Of a stretch of 64,000 nt of DNA, positions 1-10,920 are shown piece by piece. The stretch is from Marchantia polymorpha subsp. ruderalis (taxonomy: Eukaryota > Streptophyta > Marchantiopsida > Marchantiales > Marchantiaceae): assembly GCA_037833965.1 (NCBI GenBank), contig AP031354.1, positions 10,828,001 through 10,892,000 on the forward strand, given 5' to 3'. The translations under genes and the position numbers were made by a program. The notes under the pieces are model-generated. The model saw nothing but the letters and a program-made list of their open reading frames with translations, had not been told where the DNA came from and did not search any database. How positions within the stretch are numbered: position 1 is the stretch's first letter; the number at the start of each line of letters is the position of its first letter.

Positions 1-1202
1 GGAAAACTGTACCCTGGCAGCATTGTAAATAGCCTTCGGTACATCAAAACGGAGTGAATCCGGAAGATCGCGGGGATTCTCGAGGGATCTTGTAGAATCT
101 GGGATTTGGGGGTGCAGCAGTAAGGACAGGCACCACCCTCCCTGCGAGCTCTGCAGTTAGGACCCCTACGACGCAAGGCGCAAAACCCGCCTTCGGAGCT
201 TGCGTCCGCGGCTGTAGGGAAGCCCTTCATAATTAGTTCAACCCTCGGGCGCCTTGACCAATTTAGGGTCCCGTTGGAAAGAGCTCGACGCGCCAATTCC
301 AACGAGACCAAGAACGCTTGGAACGGATGAGGACTTAGGGAGTTATCACTATTGGAAGAAACGGAGGCGGTCGCCTACGGCGGAAGGAGTTCGCCACCGG
401 CGCGAATTCCGCCTACGCGGAAGGGGGAATCAAGTTTTGTCCTATGCGCGGACGAAGGCGTTCGCCTGTGCACAGGCGAAGTAGGGTTAGGGGAGGCGCG
501 AAGTCCGCCTACGCACAGGCGCTCGCCTGTGCACAGGCGCTTCGGCGTCGGCGGAAAATCCGCCTTGGGCCCTAGAAATGCGCCTTGTGAGGTAGAAAGT
601 GTACGGCGCCTTCCGCGCCAGCGCAGCGCCGCGTACGTCGGAAGAGCCGCCAGAGTAATCAAATCGGTACGGACCATGCGGACGGGACGGGTGGATGCGC
701 TCTTGGACGGACGGAGTTGCGGCGGCGGAAGCGCCGACGGAGAGACAAGGAACGGACAGACTGGACGGAGACGGCTGACCACGGTCAACGCCTTCCGCGC
801 CAGCGGAGCGCCGCGGACGGAATTCGCCTGCGCACAGGCGAACGCCTGTGCACAGGAGGATGTTCAAGTTCCGCGCCGGCGGAGAATCCGCCGAGGCTCC
901 TGCCTGCGCGCAGGCAGGAGTTGAACTTTTGTCCGACATGCGGACACACGCGTCAAGGCAGAGGGAGATTGGCCGAGGGGCGGTACGAACAAGTGTACCG
1001 CGCAAGGCGGAAAACTCGCCTTCGGCGCTACGCCCCCATGTCCGCAGGGTAATACGCTCGCGGAGTTCAAATCCGCCAATTCGAGCGTGAGAGTTTAATC
1101 GACGACGGCGGAGCGTGAAGCCGCGCGTGAGAGCGAAGACCGTTCCAGCGTACAGCCGGCGCGGCCATCAAGTGAGACGTTCTTCACGAGCAAGAGCCGA
1201 CC
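1..1202 (+). promoter_or_regulatory. L1 U3 leader with dispersed short palindromes
   Basis: This is GC-rich, apparently non-coding DNA upstream of the U3 ORF. It contains perfect copies of the 12-mer palindrome CCTGTGCACAGG at 465-476, 526-537 and 845-856. The first sits in a perfect 20-bp palindrome at 461-480. Related imperfect sites lie at 506-521 (CCTACG half plus CACAGG half) and 825-840, and a CCTGCGCGCAGG-type palindrome lies near 902-914. Many short CGCC-TTC-GGCG inverted repeats and CGGACGG repeats are also present. The function is unknown; a clustered protein-binding array is one reading. Confidence 0.6.
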
Positions 1203-4200
1203 ATGACCTTCGACCGGGCGGCGGAGAACGTCCCATTCTTGAATTCGCGATTCCAATCTCTTGTGCGCGCTGCGCGCATCCATCTGCTGGCTGCTGAACG
1301 TTCTCGACGTCGCCGCACAGGAGATTTCTTGTTGATTGAGGGAGAAGTGAATGCGCGTGATTTGGAATTGAGGGCGATTAGAGTTTGCCGAGAGAGAAAG
1401 AAGCTCGGGCGGTGCGGAAGTAGAATGAGCGGGCGAGCGAACTCCAGGAACGCAATGACGAGACCGAGCAGATTGCGGATGGTGCCACTTCGCCTACCAC
1501 AGAACGGGCTGCGCGCTTTCGAGGAGCGCTTAATAGCAAGAAAGCTCGATTTCTTGCTATGGGGATGGAACTACATCTGTGCGAATATGGTGCGCGAGTG
1601 GCTAGAGCCACAGGGACCACCCTCGCGCGGATTGCGTCCGCATGTTGATCGATGGACAGTCCAAGATTGGGCGCAGGCGTTGGGAAGATGTGCTGGCATG
1701 CCAGGGCATCTCCTTTTCGACAGTGAGAGCATCAAGGTGACCAAGCAGGAAGAGGCGCAATTTGTGGAGCTGTTCAAGACCGGGAGGTCTACCAAGAATG
1801 GGTACAGGACCCGTGATTACAAGGATCGATTTCGCCGGACTTTGTCCGCGGCGCTGATGCAATTACTGCAGCCGCACCGCGCCTGCTACATCACATTGTG
1901 GCAGGTCTCTTTTGTGGAGTGCGTCATCGAGGGAACTCCAATTCACTGGGCGAGCATCCTGCACAGGGTGATGCGACAGCACGCGTTTGAGGAGAAGGGG
2001 GGAACTCTAAACCATCTTTCTCCTTTCCTCATCAATTTTTATCGACAGCGGAATTGTTTGACAGCGGCGGAGCTTGAACATTTTCCGCCATTATCCATCG
2101 ACCATCCCGGGAAGTATGTGCGGGAGAATGAGGTCGACACTGATGCAGAGGAGTCACCGACTTCTACCCCATCAAGGCGGAGGGACGAAGGGAGACACAC
2201 TCCTGCAGCACGAGTGCCGCGGAAGCGGCGATGGAGGGAAGAGTCTGAAGAGGAGCAGCATCAAGAACCCTCTGCTCCCATTCGACCGCGGCCGCTGTGC
2301 GAGCCATACAGCCGGCCGAAGCAGAAGGCACGCAGACTGGTGTTGCCAGCTGACAGTGCGGACACGGCGACGATTGCGACGGAGAAAGGGAGTGCGTCGC
2401 CAGAGAAGCATGAGGAAGCGCGGACGACCGCAGGAGCAACGGGCCACGCTGCAACCTCGACGGGAGAGAGGCCGCCTACGGGCCAAGGGCCTCCGGAGTT
2501 ACCACGTGCGATGCGGACAGATGTTCCGTTTGCGCACAGACGAGCCTCCGCGGACGGACGAGCCTCCGCGGACAGGCGTTCACAAGTGGACGTGGATCTA
2601 CGCTTACGCGTGGGAAGGAGCAGTCCGCCTGTGCACAGGCGCTCACCTGTGCACAGGTCGCCTGTGCACAGGACACCTCCACACGTGCCGCCTGTGCACA
2701 GGCAAGAATCACCCCCGTTCCAACGTAGGAAGGGGAAGGAGCCGGCGGAAGAACCGCCTACGAGACACCGGCCCGCGGGGCCAGACCCTCCGGCGCACCA
2801 CGCGCCGCAATTTGCGCCTTCGGCGCCAGGGCCTTCGAGCCGAGGAGATACGAGCAGGGAGCGTGCGGAGGCCGCACCATCGGCGGGAAGTCCGCCGATA
2901 GATGCGCCTTCGGCGGTAGGGCCTATAGGCCAAGGAACATCGGGCGAGCGACCCCCGGCCATGTCGCCTTCGGCGATGGATGTCCGCGGCGCTACGCCTG
3001 CGGCGGACAAGGCGCCGGCAATTGCGCCTGCGCACGGGCCGGGCACAGCCCCCACGGACCGATCAAGGGATCAGCAACAGACGGAGGAGCGGAGTGACTG
3101 TCCGCGGGATGAAATTTCGATGCGCGATGCGCAATCAAACCCCGCGCAGCCACCCTCCGCTCGATCGCCTTCGGCGGCGGGCGACGGCGGTAGAGAGGAC
3201 GCGGTAGACAATCAACAAGCGAGTGACGGGGATGCCGCACGGGTACATTCGCCTTCCGCCTTAGACATTTTGGCGACGAGCAGCGAGGCTGCAGCCGTGC
3301 CTTCGCAGGCAGCACACGTCGATGACGTGCAGCCCCACTCGGGGCAGTCGCCGACGCAATCAATGGCGACTGAAATTCTCCACTCGGATGATGACGACGG
3401 AGGCTCCACGGAAGAAATGTCAGGAGCAGAAGAGACCGAGGAGGAGGAGGAGGAAATTGTTGGAGCGCCGGCGGCGGCGCTCTCTGAGCAGGTGATTCCG
3501 TTGCTGAGGTACTTGGATCGCAAGGTCGATAAATACGCCGACCCACTCCAGCCGGGATCTTACATCGAGTTAGTGCGCAGGCGGACTCGCACTAAAGTCC
3601 ACACCAGCAAGCTGTTAGCTAGAGTGGACCAGGAGTTGAGGGAATTGAAGGAGAAGCATGCATGCTTGTGGGGTCAGTACAAACTTAATCAGAAATTCTA
3701 CAAGCACTCCGAGAAGATGAAGGATGAGAAACTGGACGAGCTCACCAAGGAGCAAGTGAAGGTCAAGGAAGCACTCATTTCTGAGCAGGCCCAGAATCGG
3801 ATTTTGTCAGAGGAGCTCGTGCGACAGACGCGGTTGTTGGAACAATGTCAGCTCGCACGGCAGGCGGATGAAGAGTTAATCCGCAGGTTACAGTCAGAGT
3901 GTGGCGAATTGAGAGCGCAACGTGCTGAAGCCGAATCGCAATTAGTGATAATTGAAGAGGATCGCAGGAAGGAGGCGGATCGCACGAAGGTGGAGACGGC
4001 GAGGCGTGTCGCCCACTGTCTCAAGGGCTACGCCCACTGGTAAGTGAAGGCGCAGGAGAAACTCACACTGCGTGAGTTTGAATTGCGCGCAGCCGGGTTG
4101 TTGTCAGGCGACAGTAGGAGTCGGCGGAAGGTAGCAAAGAAGCTCGATGCCTTTCTGTCGAAGGCACAGGATACCATGTCCGCCCTCGAAGTGGAGGTGT

Positions 4201-4343
4201 CCGCCGCGTTGCAGCGTTTGGGACTGCGCAGTCGAGCGGAAGATTGGCAGGGTAGGGAGTTAGTGCGCGGCAGTCGGCCGCGCAGGAGACGTAGTACAGG
4301 TTCCGCGGAGTGTAGTGTAGCGTGGTTCCGTGCAGGCGTGTAG
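1203..4343 (+). pseudogene. U3 ORF of L1 (LTR-encoded protein), about one break
   Basis: This is a copy of the long ORF found inside every sufficiently complete family B LTR; the best copy is at 22652-25786. It starts at an ATG in the context GACCATGA. It has the family layout: a conserved globular N-terminal third, a Pro/Ala/Arg-rich middle with PVHR repeats encoded by the palindromes at 2628-2702, an acidic tract, and a long coiled coil to the C-terminus. It looks broken, with about one break. The stop lies only 37 bp before the TATA box, so the ORF fills the 3' part of U3. I cannot assign a function. Confidence 0.75.
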
Positions 4344-4379
4344 CGTAGTGCAGTGTAGTGCTAGGTAGGACTTAGAAGG

Positions 4380-4408
4380 TATAAAATAGTTCCAGGCGTT
4401 TTGCCTGG
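4380..4408 (+). promoter_or_regulatory. L1 core promoter: TATA box and adjacent hairpin
   Basis: TATAAAATAG occurs at 4380-4389, just after the U3 ORF. It is followed at 4392-4408 by a perfect 6-bp stem with a 5-nt loop (CCAGGC-GTTTT-GCCTGG). The arrangement recurs in every family B LTR that spans this point. The transcription start, and so the U3/R border, should lie near 4405-4415, which would put the hairpin at or just before the 5' end of the RNA. That start is inferred from TATA spacing only. Confidence 0.65.
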
Positions 4409-5353
4409 GGTTCTTTCCCAAACTCAGAAGTATAGATCAGGAACCCATTTCCTTTGCGTGTTTGTGTCCTTGAGTTCTGTCACCACGCACGAGGAGTTAC
4501 AACTTAGCGTTCCGCATTTTGTAGCTGAAGGCCTTCGGCCGAATGTTCAGAGCTAGTCCATTGGTTAGAGACTTGAGTAGTTCGGATCTGCACCTGCGGG
4601 TGACTGCCGATGCTCAGAGCCAGTGACTAGTTAGATACTTGAACAGTTTCGCCCCTACACCTTCGAGTGTTTCTTTCTGATTGTACTCCTTGGGATTTTT
4701 CCCCTGAATGCCAAAGTGAAGTTTTGCTACTTCGTGTAAGCCTTGGTTGTAAATTCAGGTTACGCTGCAGCAGGTGCCTTGAGGGTAACCCCTGTAGTAT
4801 TTCTGGGAATGACAAGTGCCTGAGAATTCAAACTCTTCAATAGACTGTTGTTGTGTTACTGGAATGTTTCACAGTGAGTCCTTCAGTGTGGACCTGTGTT
4901 CTCTGCGCGTTTTGTGAGTTGAGAGTGTTGTTCACCGCGTCTGAGTGACTTCGATCCGAAGTAGGTAGTCCAAACCGGGTTTCCTACACTAGCAGCAAGC
5001 TAGTGGAAGCGTTGTAAAAGCCGGAGTTGGAAGTCACTGCCCGCAGCTTTGCCGAGTGTGCTCGTGAGAGACTTTCCCCCTGAAATCTTGAAGTAGAGGT
5101 CCTAACGGATCTCTGGGTTGTGTTTCTGTAGTTTCAGGTGTGTGTGTGTGTGTGTTACGCTGCACTGTGCGACCTCCGAGTGCGCTCCGAGTGGACACTT
5201 GCAGTATTTCTGGGAGTGACAGTCGCCTGAGAATTCAAACTCCTCAATAGTCTGTTAAAACGTGACACTTTGTACCCTGTGTGTTCCTCTGTCCCTGTGG
5301 GTTCGACCTTTCTACCACTATATTGCAGTTTTAGCCTTTAGTGGGTTATTACA
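4409..5353 (+). other. L1 R-U5 region with internal 56-bp direct repeat
   Basis: This is about 0.95 kb of non-coding LTR downstream of the promoter. It holds a 56-bp direct repeat at 4794-4849 and 5201-5256, differing at about seven positions and 407 bp apart. It also holds a (TG)n microsatellite near 5139-5156 whose length varies between copies. It ends at the LTR terminus TTATTACA. The R/U5 boundary cannot be placed from sequence alone. Confidence 0.6.
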
Positions 5354-5494
5354 CTCCTCTATGTAGTCTATATATTACTGATCAGCAGCTCAACTTCAAA
5401 GATATCAAAACTCTTAAAGATTTTGAGTAAAGAGTTGGATATGAAAGATTTAGATGATTCTACAAGAGTTATTGGAATCAACATCATTAGAAGC
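5354..5494 (+). pseudogene. Ty1/copia pol fragment (reverse transcriptase), broken
   Basis: This 141-bp AT-rich sliver in plus orientation contains the copia RT stretch resembling LSKELDMKDLDDSTRVIGI (family form: LSKEFDMKDLGAAKRILGM). The same element reappears at 27033. The two parts are separated by E1 and share the 5-bp duplication GAAGC at their inner edges. Its left edge is the terminus of L1, so two family B copies landed 141 bp apart in the same old copia element. It is heavily decayed. Confidence 0.8.
5490..5494. repeat. Target-site duplication GAAGC of E1 (partner at 27033-27037)
   Basis: GAAGC directly abuts the terminus TGTAATAACCC at 5495. The same five bases follow the opposite terminus (...GGTACCACA, ending 27032). 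This shows that everything from 5495 to 27032 entered as one integration, or grew internally after one integration, inside the copia element. Confidence 0.92.
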
Positions 5495-6438
5495 TGTAAT
5501 AACCCACTAAAGGCTAAAACTGCAATATAGTGGTAGAAAGGTCGAACCCACAGGGACAGAGGAACACACAGGGTACAAAGTGTCACGTTTTAACAGACTA
5601 TTGAGGAGTTTGAATTCTCAGGCAACTGTCACTCCCAGAAATACTGCAAGTGTCCACTCGGAGCGCACTCGGAGGTCGCACAGTGCAGCGTAACACACAC
5701 ACACACACACCTGAAACTACAGAAACACAACCCAGAGATCCGTTAGGACCTCTACTCAAGATTTCAGGGGGAAAGTCTCTCGCGAGCACACTCGGCAAAG
5801 CTGCGGGCAGTGACTTCCCACTCCGGCTTTTACAACGCTTCCACTAGCTTGCTGCTAGTGTAGGAAACCTGGTTTGGACTACCTACTTCGGATCGAAGTC
5901 ACTCAGACGCGGTGAACAACACTCTCAACTCACAAAACGCGCAGAGAACACAGGTCCACACTGAAGGACTCACTGTGAAACATTCCAGTAACACAACAAC
6001 AGTCTATTGAAGAGTTTGAATTCTCAGGCACTTGTCATTCCCAGAAATACTACAGGGGTTACCCTCAAGGCACCTGCTGCAGCGTAACCTGAATTTACAA
6101 CCAAGGCTTACACGAAGTAGCAAAACTTCACTTTGGCATTCAGGGGAAAAATCCCAAGGAGTACAATCAGAAAGAAACACTCGAAGGTGTAGGGGCGAAA
6201 CTGTTCAAGTATCTAACTAGTCACTGGCTCTGAGCATCGGCAGTCACCCGCAGGTGCAGATCCGAACTACTCAAGTCTCTAACCAATGTACTAGCTCTGA
6301 ACATTCGGCCGCAGGCCTTCAGCTACAAAATGCGGAACGCTAAGTTGTAACTCCTCGTGCGTGGTGACAGAACTCAAGGACACAAACACGCAAAGGAAAT
6401 GGGTTCCTGATCTATACTTCTGAGTTTGGGAAAGAACC

Positions 6439-6468
6439 CCAGGCAAAACGCCTGGAACTATTTTATAC
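6439..6468 (-). promoter_or_regulatory. L2 TATA box and hairpin
   Basis: On the minus strand TATAAAATAG (6468-6459) is followed by the hairpin CCAGGC-GTTTT-GCCTGG (6455-6439). As the promoter of a 3' LTR it would drive transcription out of E1 into the copia sliver and L1. Confidence 0.6.
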
Positions 6469-6503
6469 CTTCTAAGTCCTAACTAGCACTACACTGCACT
6501 ACG

Positions 6504-9500
6504 CTACACGCCTGCACGGAACCACGCTACACTACACTCCGCGGATCCTGTACTACGTCTCCTGCGCGGCCGACTGCCGCGCACTAGCTCCCTACCCTGC
6601 CACTCTTCCGCTCGACTGCGCAGTCCCAACCGCTGCAACGCCGCGGACACCTCCCCTTCGAGGGCGGACATGGTATCCTGTGCCTTCGACAGAAAGGCCT
6701 CGAGCTTCTTCGCTACCTTCCGCCGACTCCTACTGTCGCCTGACAACAACCCGGCTGCGCGCAATTCAAACTCACGCAGTGTGAGTTTCTCCTGCGCCTT
6801 CACTTCCTAGTGGGCGTAGCCCTTGAGACAGTGGGCGACTCGCCTCGCCGTCTCCACCTTCGTGCGATCCGCCTCCTTCCTGCGATCCTCTTCAATGGTC
6901 ACTAATTGCGATTCGGCTTCAGCACGTTGCGCCCTCAATTCGCCACACTCTGACTGTAACCTGCGGATTAATTCTTCATCCGCCTGCCGTGCGAGCTGAC
7001 ATTGTTCCAACAACCGCGTCTGTCGCACGAGCTCCTCTGACAAAATCCGATTCTCGGCCTGCTCAGAGTTGAGTGCTTCCTTGACCTTCACCTGCTCCTT
7101 GGTGAGCTCGCCCAGTTTCTCATCCTTCATCTTCTCGGAGTGCTTGTAGAATTTCTGATTAAGCTTGTACTGTCCCCACAAGCACTCATGCTTCTCCTTC
7201 AAGTCCCTCAACTCCTGGTCCACTCTAGCTAATAGCTTGCTGGTGTGGACTTTAGTGCGAGTCCTCCTGCGCACTAACTCGATGTAAGATCCCGGCTGGA
7301 GTGGGTCGGCGTATTTATCGACCTTGCGATCCAAGTACCGCAGCAACGGAATCACCTGCTCAGAGAGCGCCGCCGCCGGCGCTCCAACAATTTCCTCCTC
7401 CTCCTCCTCGGTGTCTTCTGCTCCTGACATTTCTTCCGTGGAGCCTCCGTCGTCATCATCCGAGTGGAGAATTTCAGTCGCCATTGATTGCGTCGGCGAC
7501 TGCCCCGAGTGGGGCTGCACGTCCTCGACGTGTGCTGCCTGCGAAGGCACGGCTGCAGCCTCGCTGCTCGTCGCCAAAATGTCTAAGGCGGAAGGCGAAT
7601 GTATCCGAGCGGCATCCCCGTCGCTCGCTGGTTGATTGCCCACCGCATTCTCTCTGTCGCCGTCGTCCGTCGCCGAAGGCGATCGAGCGGAGGGTGGCTG
7701 CGCGGGGTTGGATTGCGCATCGCGCATCGAGATGTCGTCCCGCGGACAGTCACCCCGCTCCTCCGTCTGCTGCTCCCTCGATCGGTCCGTGGGGGCTGTG
7801 CCCGGCCCGTGCGCAGGCGCATTTGCCGGCGCCTTGTCCGCCGCAGGCGTAGCGCCGCGGACATCTATCGCCGAAGGCGACATGGCCGGGGGCCGCACGC
7901 CCGATGCTCCTTGGCCTATAGGCCCTACCGCCGAAGGCGCATCTATCGGCGGACTTCCCGCCGATGGTGCGGCCTCCGCACGCTCTCTGCTCGTATCTCC
8001 TCGGCTCGAAGGCCCTGGCGCCGAAGGCGCGAATTGCGGCGCGTGGTGCGCCGGTGGGTCTGGCCCCGAGGGCCGATGTCTCGTAGGCGGTTCTTCCGCC
8101 GGCTCCTTCCTCTTCCTACGTTGGAACGGGGGTGATTCTTGCCTGTGCACAGGCGGCACGTGCGGAGGTGTTCTGTGCACAGGTGACCTGTGCACAGGCG
8201 ACCTGTGCACAGGCGAACTGCTCCTTCCCACGCGTAAGCGTAGATCCACGTCCACTTGTGTTCGCCGATCCGCGGAGGCTCGTCCGTCCGCGGAGGTTTG
8301 CCTGTGCGCGAACGGAACCTCTGTCCGCATCGCACGTGGTAACTCCGGAGGCCCTTGGCCCGTAGGCGGCCTCTCTCCCGACGAGGTTGCAGCGTGGCCC
8401 GTCGCTCCTGCGGTCGTCCGCGCTTCCTCTCGCCTCTCTGGCGACGCACTTCCTATCTCCGTCGCAATCGTCGCCGTGTCTGCACTGTCAGCTGGCAACA
8501 CCAGTCTGCGTGCCTTCTGCTTCGGCCGGCTGTATGGCTCGCACAGCGGCCGCGGTCGAATGGGAGCAGAGAGTTCTTGATGCTGCTCCTCTTCGGCCTC
8601 TTCCCTCCATCGCCGCTTCCGCGGCACTCGCGCCGCAGGGGTGTGTCTCCCTTCATCCCTCCGTCTTGATGGGGTAGAAGTCGGTGACTCCTCCGCATCA
8701 GTGTCGACCTCGTTCTCCCGCACATACTTCCCGGGATGGTCGATGGACAATGGCGGAAAATGTTCAAGCTCCGCCGCTGTCAAACAATTCCGCTGTCGAT
8801 AAAAATTGATGAGGAAAGGAGAAAGATGGTTTAGAGTTCCCCCCTTCTCCTCAAACGCGTGCTGTCGCATCACCCTGTGCAGGATGCTCGCCCAGTGAAT
8901 TGGAGTTCCCTCGATGACGCACTCCACAAAAGAGACCTGCCACAATGTGATGTAGCAGGCGCGGTGCGGCTGCAGTAATTGCATCAGCGCCGCGGACAAA
9001 GTCCGGCGAAATCGATCTTTGTAATCACGGGTCCTGTACCCATTCTTGGTTGACCTCCCGGTCTTGAACAGCTCCACAAATTGCGCCTCTTCTTGCTTGG
9101 TCACCTTGATGCTCTCGCTGTCGAAAAGGAGATGCCCTGGCATGCCAGCACATCTTCCCAACGCCTGCGCCCAATCTTGGACTGTCCACCGGTCGACATG
9201 CGGACGCAATCCGCGCGAGGGTGGTCCCTGTGGCTCTAGCCACTCGCGCACCATATTCGCGCAGATGTAATTCCATCCCCATAGCAAGAAATCGAGCTTT
9301 CTTGCTATTAAGCGCTCTTCGAAAGCGCGCAGCCCGTTCTGCGGCAGGCGAAGTGGCACCATCCGCAATCTGCTCGGTCTCGTCATTGCGTTCCTGGGGT
9401 TCGCTCGCCCGCTCATTCTACTTCCGCACTGTCCGCGTTTCTTTCTCTCTCGGCAAACTCTAATCGCTCTCAATTCCAAATCACGCGCACTCACTTCTCC

Positions 9501-9638
9501 CTCAATCAACAAGAAATCTCCTGTGCGACGACGACGAGAATGGTCCGCAGCTAGCAGATGGATGCGCGCAGCGCGCACAAGAGATTGGAATCGCGAATTC
9601 AAGAATGGGACGCTCTCCGCCGCCCGGTCGAAGGTCAT
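6504..9638 (-). pseudogene. U3 ORF of L2, about one break
   Basis: This copy of the LTR-encoded protein gene lies in the 3' LTR of E1. It matches the open copy in L4 nearly base for base and looks broken, with about one break. In the element RNA this copy would lie about 1.2 kb downstream of the pol stop, at the extreme 3' end. Confidence 0.75.
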
Positions 9639-10883
9639 GGTCGTCTCTTGGTCGTGAAGAACGTCTCACTTGATGGCCGCGCCGGCTGTACGCTGGAACG
9701 GTCTTCGCTCTCACGCGCGGCTTCACGCTCCGCCGTCGTCGATTAAACTCTCACGCTCGAATTGGCGGATTTGAACTCCGCGAGCGTGTCACCCTGCGGA
9801 CATGGGGGCGTAGCGCCGAAGGCGAGTTTTCCGCCTTGCGCGGTACACTTGTTCGTACCGCCCCTCGGCCAATCTCCTTCTGCCTTGACGCGTGCGTCCG
9901 CATGTCGGACAAAAATTCAACTCCTGCCTGTGCGCAGGCAGGGGCCTCGGCGGATTCTCCGCCGGCGCGGAACTTGAACATCCTCCTGTGCACAGGCGTT
10001 CGCCTGTGCGCAGGCGAACTCCGTCCGCGGCGCTGCGCTGGCGCGGAAGGCGTTGACCGTGGTCAGCCGTCTCCGTCCAGTCTGTCCGTTCCTTGTCTCT
10101 CCGTCGGCGCTTCCGCCGCCGCAACTCCGTCCGTCCAAGAGCGCATCCACCCGTGCCGTCCGCACGGTCCGTACCTATTGGATTACTCTGGTGGCTCTTC
10201 CGACGTACGCTGCGCTGCGCTGGCGCGGAAGGCGCCGTACACTTTCTACCTCACAAGGCGCATTTCTAGGGCCCAAGGCGGATTTCCCGCCGACGCCGAA
10301 GTGCCTGTGCACAGGCGAACGCCTGTGCATAGGCGGACTTCGCGCCTTCCCAACCCTACTTCGCCTGTGCACAGGCGAACGCCTTCGTCCGCGCATAGGA
10401 CAAAACTTGAACCCCCCTTCCGCGTAGGCGGAATTCGCGCCGGTGGCGAAATCCTTCCGCCGGGGGCGACCGCCTCCGTTTCTTCCAGTAGCGATAACTC
10501 CCTAAGTCCTCGTCCGTTCCAAGCGTTCTTGGGCTCGTTGGAATCAGCGCGTCGAGCTCTTTCCAACGGGATCCTAACTTGGTCAAGGCGCCCGAGGGTT
10601 GACCTAATTACGGGGGTTTCCCTACAGCCGCGGACGCAACCTCCGAAGGCGGGTTTTGCGCCTTGCGCTGTAGAGATCCTAACTGCGGAGCTCGCAGGGA
10701 GGGTGGTGCCCGTGCTTGCTGCGGCACCCCAAATCCCAGATTCTTCAAGATCCCTCGAGAATCCCCGCGATCTTCCGGATTCACTCTGTTTTGATGTACC
10801 GAAGGCTATTTACAATGCTGCCAGGGTACAGTTTTCCAAAAATGTTTTAATTTCCTCAAAATTGCCAAAAGTGGGGTACCACA
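9639..10883 (-). promoter_or_regulatory. L2 U3 leader, palindrome-rich
   Basis: This is a 1.24-kb GC-rich leader between the LTR start and the U3 ORF. It carries the same CCTGTGCACAGG-type palindromes and GTACGGAC/CGGACGG repeats as the other copies. No TATA box upstream of the ORF is obvious, so how the ORF would be transcribed is unclear. Confidence 0.55.
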
Positions 10884-10897
10884 TGCCCCCCTCCTCA
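10884..10897 (-). other. Polypurine tract of E1
   Basis: On the minus strand the sequence TTGAGGAGGGGGGCA directly precedes the LTR start TGTGGTACC and lies about 24 bp after the pol stop. Position and purine content fit the plus-strand priming site of an LTR retrotransposon. Confidence 0.85.
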
Positions 10898-10920
10898 ATT
10901 GTGAGCGCCCACGCGAGCAC

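Larger units (their letters stand above)
1..5353 (+). mobile_element. Family B LTR copy L1 (plus), 5' edge outside window
   Basis: This is one long terminal repeat of the GC-rich Ty3/gypsy family B. By comparison with complete copies, about 46 bp of its start lie before the window. It ends at 5353 in the family terminus GGGTTATTACA and then passes directly into copia sequence, so it is a solo LTR or the 3' LTR of a plus-strand element. It contains a palindrome-rich leader (1-1202), the long U3 ORF (1203-4343), a TATA box at 4380 and an R-U5 of about 0.95 kb. With L2 on the other side of a 141-bp spacer it forms a giant inverted repeat. Confidence 0.88.
5495..10883 (-). mobile_element. L2: 3' LTR of E1 (5,389 bp)
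   Basis: On the minus strand it begins at 10883 with TGTGGTACCCC, immediately after the polypurine tract. It ends at 5495 with GGGTTATTACA. It is colinear with L4 (5,390 bp), and the pair defines the LTR of this family. It carries a leader (10883-9639), the U3 ORF (9638-6504), the promoter (6468-6439) and R-U5 (about 6438-5495). Confidence 0.93.

Noticed and set aside
461-539. Possible CRISPR-like array of palindromic repeats
   Set aside because: Spacing is irregular, there are no unique equal-length spacers and no cas genes, and the context is a plant retrotransposon LTR.
5695-5711. (CA)n microsatellite as an independent feature
   Set aside because: It is part of the U5 of every family B LTR and only varies in repeat number; it is noted under the LTRs.
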